Shown in pieces: positions 9,000 to 18,256 of a stretch of DNA of 64,000 nucleotides. This stretch comes from Paraburkholderia diazotrophica. Lineage in GTDB: Bacteria; Pseudomonadota; Gammaproteobacteria; Burkholderiales; Burkholderiaceae. Numbering within the stretch: the first letter of the stretch is position 1; each line of letters opens with the position of its first letter. The notes under the pieces were generated by a model. That model had not been told where the DNA came from and searched no databases. It worked only from the letters and a program-made list of their open reading frames with translations. The stretch covers positions 57,914 through 121,913 of the forward strand of contig NZ_FNYE01000026.1 in assembly GCF_900108945.1 (NCBI RefSeq), written 5' to 3'. The translations under genes were made by a program, and so were the position numbers.

Positions 9000-9034
9000 A
9001 AGCCGCCCGGCTGTGAAGCCCGGCGGCTTTTTTC
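9000..9034 (+). terminator. Intrinsic terminator between purM and miaA
   Basis: An 8-bp stem AAGCCGCC/GGCGGCTT, extended after one mismatch by GGCT/AGCC around a GTGA loop, is followed by a run of T. It ends purM transcription. The genes are convergent, and it may also slow miaA transcription from the other side, although the T-run on that side is weaker. Confidence 0.85.
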
Positions 9035-9047
9035 ATGGGTTCACGTC

Positions 9048-10034
9048 TTATTGGTCCGCGCCCGACGTCACGCGCTCGATCGCGTGCAACGCCTGCGCCG
9101 TTGCATCGCCCGCGCAACAGTCGATCACGATGCGCTCCGGCATCGCGCGCAGCCAGGTCAGCTGGCGCTTGCACAGCTGGCGCGTCGCGAAGATGCCTTT
9201 GTCGCGCATGGTGTCGTAGTCGGTTTCGCCGTCCAGGTATTCCCACGCTTGCCGGTATCCGACGCAGCGCATCGACGGCAAGCCCGGATGCAGATCGCCG
9301 CGCGCGCGCAACGCCTTCACTTCATCGATGAAACCGTTCGCGAGCATCGCGTCGAAGCGCTGTGCGATGCGTGCGTGCAGCACGCTGCGATCGGACGGCT
9401 CCAGCGCGATGGGGACGAAACGGTAGCGGCGCGCGGCGCCGTCGTCGCGAGCCGGCGCGGCGAGCAGCGCCGACATCGGCTGGCCCGTCAGCATGAACAC
9501 TTCGAGCGCGCGCTGGATGCGCTGCGAATCATTCGGCGCGAGGCGCGCGGCCGTGATGGGATCGACGTCGGCGAGGCGCGCGTGCAGCGCCGGCCAGCCT
9601 TCGCGCGCGGCGTCGGCGTCGAGCGTCGCGCGCACGTCGGGATCGGCGGCGGGCAGATCGTTCAGACCCTGCGTCAACGCCCTGTAGTAAAGCATCGTGC
9701 CGCCGACCAGCAGCGGCACATTACCCCGCGCAACGATCTCGCCGACGAGCCGCAACGCATCGGCGCGAAAATCGGCTGCCGAGTACGCGTCGATGGGATC
9801 AACGATATCGATCAGATGATGCGGCGCGACGGCGCGTTCTTCCGGCGACGGCTTCGCGGTGCCGATGTCCATCTCGCGATAGACGAGCGCCGAATCGACG
9901 CTGACGATTTCGACGGGAGCGCGCGCGGCGAACGCGAGCGCGGCGGCCGTCTTGCCGGAGGCGGTCGGGCCGAGCAGGCAGGCGATGGGCTGCGGTTCGT
10001 GCTGCGCTGCTTGCTGCATTTTGTGATGCGTCAT
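9048..10034 (-). CDS. miaA: tRNA dimethylallyltransferase
   Basis: The 328-aa enzyme transfers dimethylallyl to A37 of tRNAs that read U-starting codons. It shows the P-loop LLGPTASGKTAAAL, the VDSALVYREMDIGTAKPS motif, PHHLIDIVDP, LLVGGTMLYYRAL and, near the C-terminus, MRCVGYRQAWEYL. The start at ATG 10034 gives a normal-length protein; a second ATG at 10019 is also possible. It follows mutL with a 34-base gap on the same strand, a conserved mutL-miaA pair in proteobacteria. Confidence 0.94.
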   Translation of the reverse strand: MTHHKMQQAAQHEPQPIACLLGPTASGKTAAALAFAARAPVEIVSVDSALVYREMDIGTAKPSPEERAVAPHHLIDIVDPIDAYSAADFRADALRLVGEIVARGNVPLLVGGTMLYYRALTQGLNDLPAADPDVRATLDADAAREGWPALHARLADVDPITAARLAPNDSQRIQRALEVFMLTGQPMSALLAAPARDDGAARRYRFVPIALEPSDRSVLHARIAQRFDAMLANGFIDEVKALRARGDLHPGLPSMRCVGYRQAWEYLDGETDYDTMRDKGIFATRQLCKRQLTWLRAMPERIVIDCCAGDATAQALHAIERVTSGADQ

Positions 10035-10068
10035 GACAGGCGTGAGCGGAATGGGACAGCGGAGCCGC

Positions 10069-12189
10069 TCACTGTCCGCGCATGAAGAGGCGGTCGAGAT
10101 CGGCAAGCGTCAGCTGATACCACGTCGGACGTCCGTGATTACATTGATCCGCTCGTTCCGTCGCTTCCATCTGGCGCAGCAGCGCGTTCATCTCGTCGAG
10201 CGTCAGGCGCCGGTTTGCGCGCACCGCGTGATGGCACGCGAGCGTGCCGAGCAGCTCGTGTTGCCGTTCCGTCAGCACGCGCGAGCCGCCGTACGCGTGG
10301 AGGTCGGACAGCACCGCGCGCGCGAGCGACTGCAGGTCGGCATCCTTCAGGAGCGCGGGCACGGCGCGAATCGCGATGCTCGTCGGCGACAGCACGGCGA
10401 GATCGAAGCCGAGCGCATCGAGCGTCTCGCGCTCTTCTTCGACGACGCCGATTTCGACGCCATCGGCCGTGATCGACAGCGGGATCAGCAACGGCTGGAC
10501 CGCGATCGTCCGGTCGGCGAGCGCGTTTTTGAACTGCTCGTACAGGATGCGCTCGTGCGCCGCGTGCATATCGACGATCACGAGGCCGCGCGCGTTCTGC
10601 GCGAGCACATAGATGCCGTGGATCTGGCCGAGCGCGAAGCCGAGCGGCTGCTCGTCGTTGGCGTCGAAAGTTTGCGGCGCGCCGGGAAGTTGCTGCTGTG
10701 GCGCGAAGCCCGAAGGCGCACGGCCGTAGCCGGCGGTATCGGGCCTGTGTGGTGTGCCGTGACTGTCGTCCGCGTCGCGCAGTTCGAGCGTTGTCGCGCC
10801 TTGCGCGGTGCCTGAACCGATGTCCTTGCGCCCGAACAGCGCATCGTAGAGCGCGAGCGGCTGCGCGACGGGCAGCGTGCCCTGCGTCATGCGCGCCTGG
10901 CGCAGCCATGTGTTGCCGGGCTGCGAGCTGCCGCCGTCGCTGACCTTGAAGCCGCCGCCGAGTGGCGTCGAGCCGAACGAAGAAGGTGTCGCTGCGGGCG
11001 TCGCGGACGGCATCGGTTCGATGCGCGCGGCGTGGCCGCCCGATGTCGTCTCCGGCGACGCGCCCGCATGTCGTGCGAGCGCGCGTTGCACCGCATGGAA
11101 CACGAACTGGTGAATCGAGCGCGAATCGCGAAAGCGCACTTCGATTTTCGACGGATGCACGTTCACATCGACGGCCTCGGGCGGCAGATCGAGGAACAGC
11201 ACATACGACGGAAAGCGGTCGCCATGCAGCACGTCTTCATACGCGGCGCGCGCCGCATGCGTAAGCAGCTTGTCGCGCACGAAGCGGCCGTTGACGAAGA
11301 AATACTGCTGATCGGCGCGCCCGCGGCTCGCCGTCGGCAGACCGGCGCAGCCGTACACGGCGAGCGGTCCCGCCGATTCGTCGAGGGGCAGATGCGCAGT
11401 CGCGAACGTTTCGCCAAGAATCTTCGCGACGCGCGTCGCCGGATCACTCGCATTCCAGTGCTCGACGGCGCGTCCGTTATGCAGCACCGAAATCGCGACG
11501 TCCGGCCGCGCGAGCGCGGCGCGACGGATCATCTCGAGGCAGTGGCCGAGTTCGGTCTGCTCGCTCTTCAGGAACTTGCGGCGCGCGGGCGTGTTGAAGT
11601 ACAGCTCGCGCACTTCGATCGTCGTGCCTCGCGTGCCGGCAGCGGGCGACAGCGCGCCCGTCTGCGCATCGATACGCATCGCGTGCGAAGCATGCTCGGT
11701 GCGGCTCGTGATGTACATTTCCGATACCGACGCGATCGACGCGAGCGCCTCGCCGCGAAACCCGAGCGTCGCGACGGCTTCGAGTTCGGCGAGCGAGCGG
11801 ATCTTGCTGGTCGCGTGGCGCATCAACGCTAGCGCGAGTTCGCCTTCGGGAATGCCGCAACCGTCGTCGGTGATCGAAATGCGCTTGACGCCGCCTTCGT
11901 CGAGCAGAATGCGCAGCGTTTTGGCGCCTGCATCGAGCGCGTTTTCGAGCACTTCCTTCACGACGGATGCCGGCCGCTCGACCACTTCGCCCGCGGCGAT
12001 CTGGCTGATCAATTGGTCGGGAAGCGGCTGGATCGCGCGCAATGCACGCGGCGCGACGGCGCTGTCGACGGCGTTCGCCGCGAGGCTCGAAGCCTGGTCC
12101 GAAGCCTGGTCCAAAGCGGGACCGGATGCGGGGCTCGTGGCGGGCTTGTTGCCGTCGGGCGTTTCGGAAGATTCGGGGATCGCGGACAT
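10069..12189 (-). CDS. mutL: DNA mismatch repair protein MutL
   Basis: The 706-aa GHKL ATPase links MutS mismatch recognition to strand excision. The catalytic N-terminal domain begins at RAIQPLPDQLISQIAAGEV around residue 50 and contains VLENALDAGA, the DDGCGIP motif, TLGFRGEALASIASV and GTTIEVRELYFNTPARRKF. A ~200-residue low-complexity linker and a C-terminal dimerisation domain (VIVDMHAAHERILYEQ) follow. The first ~50 residues are an unusual Ser/Ala/Asp-rich extension not seen in typical MutL. A -10 box ends six bases before the ATG, so the mRNA may be leaderless. Confidence 0.95.
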   Translation of the reverse strand: MSAIPESSETPDGNKPATSPASGPALDQASDQASSLAANAVDSAVAPRALRAIQPLPDQLISQIAAGEVVERPASVVKEVLENALDAGAKTLRILLDEGGVKRISITDDGCGIPEGELALALMRHATSKIRSLAELEAVATLGFRGEALASIASVSEMYITSRTEHASHAMRIDAQTGALSPAAGTRGTTIEVRELYFNTPARRKFLKSEQTELGHCLEMIRRAALARPDVAISVLHNGRAVEHWNASDPATRVAKILGETFATAHLPLDESAGPLAVYGCAGLPTASRGRADQQYFFVNGRFVRDKLLTHAARAAYEDVLHGDRFPSYVLFLDLPPEAVDVNVHPSKIEVRFRDSRSIHQFVFHAVQRALARHAGASPETTSGGHAARIEPMPSATPAATPSSFGSTPLGGGFKVSDGGSSQPGNTWLRQARMTQGTLPVAQPLALYDALFGRKDIGSGTAQGATTLELRDADDSHGTPHRPDTAGYGRAPSGFAPQQQLPGAPQTFDANDEQPLGFALGQIHGIYVLAQNARGLVIVDMHAAHERILYEQFKNALADRTIAVQPLLIPLSITADGVEIGVVEEERETLDALGFDLAVLSPTSIAIRAVPALLKDADLQSLARAVLSDLHAYGGSRVLTERQHELLGTLACHHAVRANRRLTLDEMNALLRQMEATERADQCNHGRPTWYQLTLADLDRLFMRGQ

Positions 12190-12226
12190 GGCGAAATTAT
12201 AGCGATTCGTCGCAGATCGTCTGAGC
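12190..12226 (-). promoter_or_regulatory. Putative leaderless promoter of mutL
   Basis: On the minus strand a perfect TATAAT lies at 12201-12196, and only six bases (TTCGCC) separate it from the mutL ATG at 12189. With the usual -10 to +1 distance the transcript would start on the A of the ATG. A weak -35-like TCAGAC lies 17 bases upstream of the -10. No ribosome binding site is visible. Confidence 0.55.
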
Positions 12227-12454
12227 GCGTGACTGAATCCGCTATTGAACGTGCGGTTGATGCCGTTGAGTCTGCAAGCGAGCCAAATGAGGAGCCGATC
12301 GAGGCCCGTGACTTTTTTTCAAGACGTCATGGCACTTCGGTATCATGGCGCGGTCAAGTTTAGGCTCGGTCGCGAATCGTGATTTCGCTTCGCATTCCGC
12401 ACGCGACGGCCGTTGCGCCTGTCATGTCAGCCATCTGCTTTTAAAGGACGATCT

Positions 12455-13144
12455 TTGGACACGCTGCTGCAATTCGTCAATCTTGTCCTGCACATCGACA
12501 AGTTTCTAGGAGTCTTCATTCATCAGTACGGCGCGTGGGTCTACGCGGTGCTGTTCCTGATCGTGTTCTGCGAGACGGGTCTTGTGGTGCTGCCGTTTCT
12601 GCCCGGCGATTCGCTGCTTTTCATCGGCGGCGCGTTTTGCGCGACGGGCGAAATGAACATCGAACTGCTGATCGTGCTGCTGCTGGTAGCGGCCGTGTCC
12701 GGCAACACGGTCAACTACCTGATCGGTCGCGCGCTCGGGCCAAAGGTGTTCAACTCGCACATTCCCGTGCTCGAACGTTTCCTCGATCGCGAGGCGCTGC
12801 GCAAGACGCACGACTTCTACGAGCGCCACGGCGGCAAGACCATCGTGCTCGCGCGTTTCATTCCCGTCGTGCGGACGTTTGCGCCGTTCGTGGCGGGCGC
12901 GTCGCAGATGAGCGTCCGGCGCTTCCAGCTCTTCAATTTTGCAGGCGCGTTCTTCTGGGTGCTGTTGCTCACGCTGCTCGGCTATTTCTTCGGCAACATT
13001 CCGTTTATTCGCCAGTATCTGAATGTGATCGTGCTGGTGGGTATCGGCGCGGCGATCGTGCCCGTGGCGCTCGGCGCGCTGTGGAAGATGATGCGCGGCA
13101 AGCGCCAGGCGACGGGGTCGGCGAGCAACCATACGGGGCAGTGA
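12455..13144 (+). CDS. DedA family membrane protein
   Basis: The 229-aa DedA/SNARE-associated protein has four to five hydrophobic segments. Family hallmarks are VFCETGLVVLPFLPGDSLLF (E and PGD motifs), GNTVNYLIGRALG, and ARFIPVVRTFAPFVAGAS, with conserved arginines of the reentrant region. DedA proteins act in membrane lipid scrambling and undecaprenyl-phosphate recycling; the specific role is not shown. The start is TTG 12455, with AAAGGA six bases upstream; the upstream ATG-type start would lack a ribosome binding site. If it recycles undecaprenyl phosphate, it would support the nearby polysaccharide locus, but that is only an inference. Confidence 0.9.
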   Translation: MDTLLQFVNLVLHIDKFLGVFIHQYGAWVYAVLFLIVFCETGLVVLPFLPGDSLLFIGGAFCATGEMNIELLIVLLLVAAVSGNTVNYLIGRALGPKVFNSHIPVLERFLDREALRKTHDFYERHGGKTIVLARFIPVVRTFAPFVAGASQMSVRRFQLFNFAGAFFWVLLLTLLGYFFGNIPFIRQYLNVIVLVGIGAAIVPVALGALWKMMRGKRQATGSASNHTGQ

Positions 13145-13250
13145 GCGCGAGGGCGCGTGAGGGGAGTGCCCTTGACCGCCAGCTCGCTCGAAGCGCGGCA
13201 ATCCCCTCGCGACAAATAGAGAACGACGAAGCCGCGCGCCGCACGAAGAG

Positions 13251-14063
13251 CTACGCAGCCGCGCGCCGCACGAAAGGCGTTTCGGGCGTCGGATAACCCG
13301 CTTCGCGGAACGTCTCGACGATCGCGCGATTCGTATCGAAGTAGACCTGCCAGTAGTTGTCGTTGTGCGTGTACGGCCGCACGCACAGCAGCGGACCTTC
13401 CGGCGTGAACGACAACAGTTCGACATCGGGCGGCGGATTCTGCGAGACATTCGGAATTTTCGTCACGGCCGCGCGCAGGCGGTTCGCGGCATCGACGGGA
13501 TCGACGCCGTTCGCGACCTTCGCCGTCAGCTCGACACGCCGCACCGGCTGCGCGCTGAAGTTCGAGATCACGCCGGAGAAGATCGTGTTGTTGCCGACGA
13601 TGGTCAACACGTTATCGGGCGTGATGATCGTCGTGCCGAACAGCCCCAGTTCCTGCACCGTGCCCGTGACGCCGCCCGCCATCACGAAATCGCCGACCTT
13701 GAACGGCCGCAGCACCTGCATGAAGACGCCCGCCGCGAAATGCGCGAGCAACCCGCCCCAGGCCGTGCCGACCGCAAGGCCGACGCCCGCGAGCAGCGCG
13801 GCGAACGAGGTCGTCTGCACGCCGAACACTTGCAGAATCGCGAGCACCAGCAGCAGGTTCAGGATGCCGGCGAGTATCGAGCCGAGATAGTGCGCAAGCG
13901 TCGGATCGACCTTGCTGTTGCGCGAGAGCAGCTTGCGGATCAAACCGGTGATCAGCCCGATCACCCATCGCCCGACAATCCATAGAACGATCGCACCGAG
14001 TACCTTGGTCCCGAAGTCGATGCCTCGGGTCATCAGAAAGATGCGTACGGCTTCAATGTCCAC
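13251..14063 (-). CDS. Small-conductance mechanosensitive channel (MscS family)
   Basis: The ~270-aa MscS-type channel has three TM segments: LGAIVLWIVGRWVIGLI, ILAGILNLLLVLAILQVFG and the pore-lining helix ALLAGVGLAVGTAWGGLLAHF. The MscS beta-domain follows, with PFKVGDFVMAGGVTGTVQELGLFGT and PDNVLTIVGNNTIF, then the C-terminal alpha/beta domain. It opens under hypo-osmotic shock to release solutes. I favour GTG 14063 because GAGGG precedes it by five bases; an in-frame ATG at 14108 would add 15 residues. It is convergent with the DedA gene. Confidence 0.88.
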   Translation of the reverse strand: MDIEAVRIFLMTRGIDFGTKVLGAIVLWIVGRWVIGLITGLIRKLLSRNSKVDPTLAHYLGSILAGILNLLLVLAILQVFGVQTTSFAALLAGVGLAVGTAWGGLLAHFAAGVFMQVLRPFKVGDFVMAGGVTGTVQELGLFGTTIITPDNVLTIVGNNTIFSGVISNFSAQPVRRVELTAKVANGVDPVDAANRLRAAVTKIPNVSQNPPPDVELLSFTPEGPLLCVRPYTHNDNYWQVYFDTNRAIVETFREAGYPTPETPFVRRAAA

Positions 14064-14342
14064 GATTCCCTCGCTTGAGTCTGCTTGCGCTTGACTGACT
14101 GCGTGCATGCGACGACGCGTCAAGAACGCGGCGCGGACGCGTCGAGTGAGTCCGCTGGAGGAAGCGACGCCGCGTCCATCGCTTGTGCTGCACGACGTTT
14201 TATCTGGTACGGCGAACGGCTGGAGGAGACTGGTTGCCCGATATGCAAGAAGGGCGGCGCAAGTCGCGCCGCCTGCAATCATCGAATGTTATAGGCGACG
14301 GCACGCCCGTTAGCAAGACGTATTCCCGACCTTCCGGCCTGC

Positions 14343-14711
14343 CTACATGGGGAGTTGCGAATTGGTGTACGCCGACGTGCGGATGACGGTAGAGCCTTGC
14401 GCACTCTGTGACGCTTTGCGGCTGCGCATGCGCGCGAGACAGATTGCGATGCCGCATGCCGTCAGATACGCGGCGCCGCGCTGCATGAAGGATTCCGTGG
14501 TGCTGAACTTGCCGTAGCGGGTCTGCGAATCGGCGAACACCAGAAAGGTCAACGCGGCATCGAACGCCAGCGCAATCGCGGCAAACACGAAGAACAGGAG
14601 ATAGCCGTTCGCCTTCGCGCCGGGCCTCATCCCGTTGAATAGGCTGCACGCCGTCAGCATGACGGCGAGGATGAGCAGGTTCGAAATCAGATCGAGCAGG
14701 AAGTTGATCAT
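14343..14711 (-). CDS. Hypothetical small membrane protein (122 aa)
   Basis: The frame starts at ATG 14711 and encodes a protein with three likely TM helices: LISNLLILAVMLTACSLF, GYLLFFVFAAIALAFDAALTFLVF and AAYLTACGIAICLARM. The C-terminal 25 residues are polar and Ser/Thr-rich. No clear ribosome binding site precedes the start. I do not recognise the family. It is separated from the regulator upstream on the same strand by a terminator, so it is probably its own unit. Confidence 0.6.
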   Translation of the reverse strand: MINFLLDLISNLLILAVMLTACSLFNGMRPGAKANGYLLFFVFAAIALAFDAALTFLVFADSQTRYGKFSTTESFMQRGAAYLTACGIAICLARMRSRKASQSAQGSTVIRTSAYTNSQLPM

Positions 14712-15018
14712 GGCGTTGAGATCAAAGCGTTGTATTGCGAACGCTGCCCGCCATGTGTCGTCGACGTGTTGCAACCGGCACCGCGAGTAGCCGCGGGATG
14801 ATTGCACGTCTTTCCATCTCGATAAATGCAAATATATGGAGTCCCCAATAACGCGTTGGCCGCGCACGACAGGCAATGAGCCGGCGCGCGGCTGCGAAAC
14901 AGGACGAATGCAAAAAAGGCGCAAGGGTCTCCGGTTGCCCGAGGACCCTCGCGTTTTCACTGTGACGACGAATGTCGCGCGAGTCGCTTGCCGTCGCGCG
15001 CCCGAGCCTCGCGGCCTG
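14712..15018. other. Intergenic region with regulator terminator
   Basis: No gene is seen here. The stretch holds an AT-rich patch near 14820-14840 that could serve the small membrane gene, and the intrinsic terminator of the upstream regulator at 14911-14952. Confidence 0.6.
14911..14952 (-). terminator. Intrinsic terminator of the GlxA-like regulator
   Basis: Read on the minus strand, a GCGAGGGTC/GACCCTTGC stem (one G-T pair) with an imperfect inner stem is followed by CGCCTTTTTT. It lies 67 bases past the regulator stop codon. Confidence 0.75.
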
Positions 15019-16080
<1,062 letters not shown>

Positions 16081-16264
16081 CGTCTGTCTCCAGTGCCGAG
16101 GACGGCGAAAGAGTAAGGTCTGTGTGCTTTGCGTCAATCATAGGCCGACGTTTTTACGCGCTGTCGCACGGAGTCGGAAAAAAACGAGAAGTTGGCAGAT
16201 CGGCTCGATATTCGCGGAATACGCTGGCGTATCGATGCTGATCAATCCACTCAACGAGGCGAGC

Positions 16265-17182
16265 ATGCTCACCGTCCGCAAGGCCGTATTTCCCGTCGCC
16301 GGATTCGGCACGCGCTTCCTTCCGGCGACGAAAGCAAGCCCGAAAGAAATGCTGCCCGTCGTCGACAAGCCGTTGATTCAATACGCGGTCGAAGAGGCGA
16401 TCGCGGCGGGCATCACCGAGATGATCTTCGTCACGGGACGCGGCAAGCGCGCGATCGAAGACCACTTCGACAAATCGTATGAGGTCGAATGCGAGTTGCT
16501 CGCGCGCGGCAAGCTCGCGTTGCTGGAGCTGGTGCAGAACATCAAGCCAAGCCATGTCGAATGCTGCTATGTGCGCCAGCCGGAGCCGCTCGGGCTCGGC
16601 CATGCGGTGCTGTGCGCCGAAAAGCTGGTTGGCGGCGAGCCGTTCGCCGTGATGCTCGCCGACGATCTGCTCGACGGCGAGCCGCCCGTGCTGTCGCAAA
16701 TGGTGCAGCTCTTCAGCCGCTATCACTGCTCGATCGTCGGCGTCGAGGAAATCGGTAAAGACGAAACGCGCTCGTATGGCGTGATCGACGGCAAGCGCTG
16801 GGACGAGCGGCTCTACAAGATGTCGGGCATCGTCGAAAAGCCCGCGCCGGAAGACGCGCCATCGAATCTCGGCGTGGTGGGCCGCTACGTGCTGATGCCG
16901 TCGATCTTCGATCACCTGCGCCGCCAGCAGCCGGGCGCGGGCGGCGAGGTCCAGCTGACGGACGCGATCCAGGCGCTGCTCGGCGGCGAGCAGGCGCTTG
17001 CGTACGAGTACCACGGCACGCGCTACGACTGCGGCAGCAAGCTCGGCTACCTGAAGGCGACGGTGGAATTCGCGCTGCGCCATCCCGAGGTGAAAGAACA
17101 GTTCGAAGCATATCTGCGTGGCCGCGCGCGCGTCGCGGGCGGCGCGCCGGAAGTGCTGGCGGATCTGGTGAGCAGCGCCTGA
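16265..17182 (+). CDS. galU: UTP-glucose-1-phosphate uridylyltransferase
   Basis: The 305-aa nucleotidyltransferase makes UDP-glucose. Motifs are AVFPVAGFGTRFLPATKASP (nucleotide-binding signature), KEMLPVVDKPLIQYAVEEA, VRQPEPLGLGHAVLCA, FAVMLADDLLDG (metal-binding Asp), GIVEKPAP and GEVQLTDAIQAL. ATG 16265 gives the standard N-terminus; upstream in-frame starts (16235) are possible. It supplies UDP-glucose for the initiating glucosyltransferase of the adjacent exopolysaccharide locus. A separate terminator follows, so it is probably a single-gene unit. Confidence 0.95.
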   Translation: MLTVRKAVFPVAGFGTRFLPATKASPKEMLPVVDKPLIQYAVEEAIAAGITEMIFVTGRGKRAIEDHFDKSYEVECELLARGKLALLELVQNIKPSHVECCYVRQPEPLGLGHAVLCAEKLVGGEPFAVMLADDLLDGEPPVLSQMVQLFSRYHCSIVGVEEIGKDETRSYGVIDGKRWDERLYKMSGIVEKPAPEDAPSNLGVVGRYVLMPSIFDHLRRQQPGAGGEVQLTDAIQALLGGEQALAYEYHGTRYDCGSKLGYLKATVEFALRHPEVKEQFEAYLRGRARVAGGAPEVLADLVSSA

Positions 17183-17250
17183 TCGCATCGGCGCGTCGGC
17201 GGTTCCGCGCGTCCTGGTTCGTGTGTGCGGCATTGCGTGTCCATGAAGAG

Positions 17251-17275
17251 CGGCGCACTCCGTTGCGCCGTTTTT
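17251..17275 (+). terminator. Intrinsic terminator of galU
   Basis: A CGGCGCA/TGCGCCG stem with a six-base loop is followed directly by TTTTTC, 68 bases after the galU stop. Confidence 0.85.
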
Positions 17276-17319
17276 CATTCGAGCCCGCGACATCTTTCGA
17301 CGGCGGCCGGACGGCGGCG

Positions 17320-17793
17320 CTAGCGGAAATACGCCTTCGTGTTTTCGTGCACGCCGTCGTGCGCGAGCAGGGCTTCGGGCGTGAGCCAGATATAGCGGCT
17401 GTGCTGATCGAAGCGGCCCACGGATGCCGTGTTCTCGAGCGTCAGGAAGTACGCGATCACGACGTAGTGCGTGGTGATCTCGTCCGCGCCCGCGAAGTTG
17501 TCGCTATACAGATGCTCGAACAGGCCGCCGAAGCGCGCGGCCGAGCGCTCCATGCCCGAAATCCCCAGTTCCGCGTCGACGATTCGTGTGAAGGCCGCGT
17601 CGAGCCGCTCGTTCTTGCAGATGCGTCCGCCGGGCACGAACCATGTGCCGAGCGCGGGCCGATTGCGTCTGTGTCCGACGAGCACGCGTCCCGCGTAGTC
17701 GGACACGATCAGGTCGATCGACACGAGGGGTGTCATCTTTACCACCTGAAGGAAATCGTCTGCTTCGAGAAAATCGGCGCATGTGGTGGCCAT
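17320..17793 (-). CDS. gmm: GDP-mannose mannosyl hydrolase (Nudix)
   Basis: The 157-aa Nudix protein closely follows the GDP-mannose mannosyl hydrolase pattern: LVSIDLIVSDYAGRVLVGHR, NRPALGTWFVPGGRICKNE, LDAAFTRIVDAELGI, GLFEHLYSDNFAGADEITTH and WLTPEALLAHDGVHENTKAYF. In this subfamily the Nudix box is atypical (the usual REXXEE is changed), and the enzyme releases mannose from GDP-mannose with GDP as product. It would drain the GDP-mannose pool used by manC/gmd/fcl nearby, as in colanic acid loci. The start has GAGAGA upstream. Confidence 0.9.
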   Translation of the reverse strand: MATTCADFLEADDFLQVVKMTPLVSIDLIVSDYAGRVLVGHRRNRPALGTWFVPGGRICKNERLDAAFTRIVDAELGISGMERSAARFGGLFEHLYSDNFAGADEITTHYVVIAYFLTLENTASVGRFDQHSRYIWLTPEALLAHDGVHENTKAYFR

Positions 17794-17877
17794 GTCTGTC
17801 TCTCGTCAATGTCGTGTGGTGCAGTCGCGGCGAGGTCGACGCGTTAGCGCGAAGCCGGCGCGCGCTGGCCTGCGGGT

Positions 17878-18018
17878 TTATTGATCGGAGTTGCGGGTGA
17901 AAAGCCGGGACGACGTGGCGAACAGAACGGCGATGACAATGACGATGGCCGCGCACAGAATCAGCCCGGAAGCCAGCACTGCGATGACCACCACCATGAT
18001 CCAGGCGAAGCCACTCAT
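17878..18018 (-). CDS. Small single-pass membrane protein (46 aa)
   Basis: The frame starts at ATG 18018 with GGGAG eight bases upstream. Nearly the whole protein is hydrophobic (from AWIMVVVIAVLASG to IVIVIAVLFATSS), ending in a short polar tail with Arg, Asn and Asp. I do not recognise it. It lies between the GDP-mannose hydrolase and the glycosidase on the same strand. Confidence 0.5.
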   Translation of the reverse strand: MSGFAWIMVVVIAVLASGLILCAAIVIVIAVLFATSSRLFTRNSDQ

Positions 18019-18208
18019 CCGACCGCTCCCTAGTCGTGCCTTCGCGCGCGCCCGCTGCGCTGCGCGCGGGCGGCGCAGCGCATGCGGCATTGCAAAGAGT
18101 CTATCCGCAGCAATAAAAGGCGGTTCTGTCGTCTCACGCCTAAATCCCGTCACGTGTGGACAAATCCGCGTGCGTGGTGCGCGCGGACGGCACGCGTCAC
18201 ATGCGCAT

Positions 18209-18256
18209 CACGGCTTGCATCGAGGCTTGCATCATGGCTTGCATCATGGCTTGCAT
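18209..18256. repeat. 12-bp tandem repeat, four copies
   Basis: Four direct copies of a 12-base unit (CATGGCTTGCAT with one or two changes in the first copies) lie exactly at the end of the glycosidase gene; the last base of the array is the last base of that gene's stop codon. A degenerate fifth half-unit precedes it. A minus-strand reading gives Met-Gln-Ala-Met repeats in another frame. Confidence 0.85.

Noticed and set aside
18209..18256. CRISPR-like array
   Set aside because: The 12-base units are directly adjacent with no spacers and no cas genes are present.
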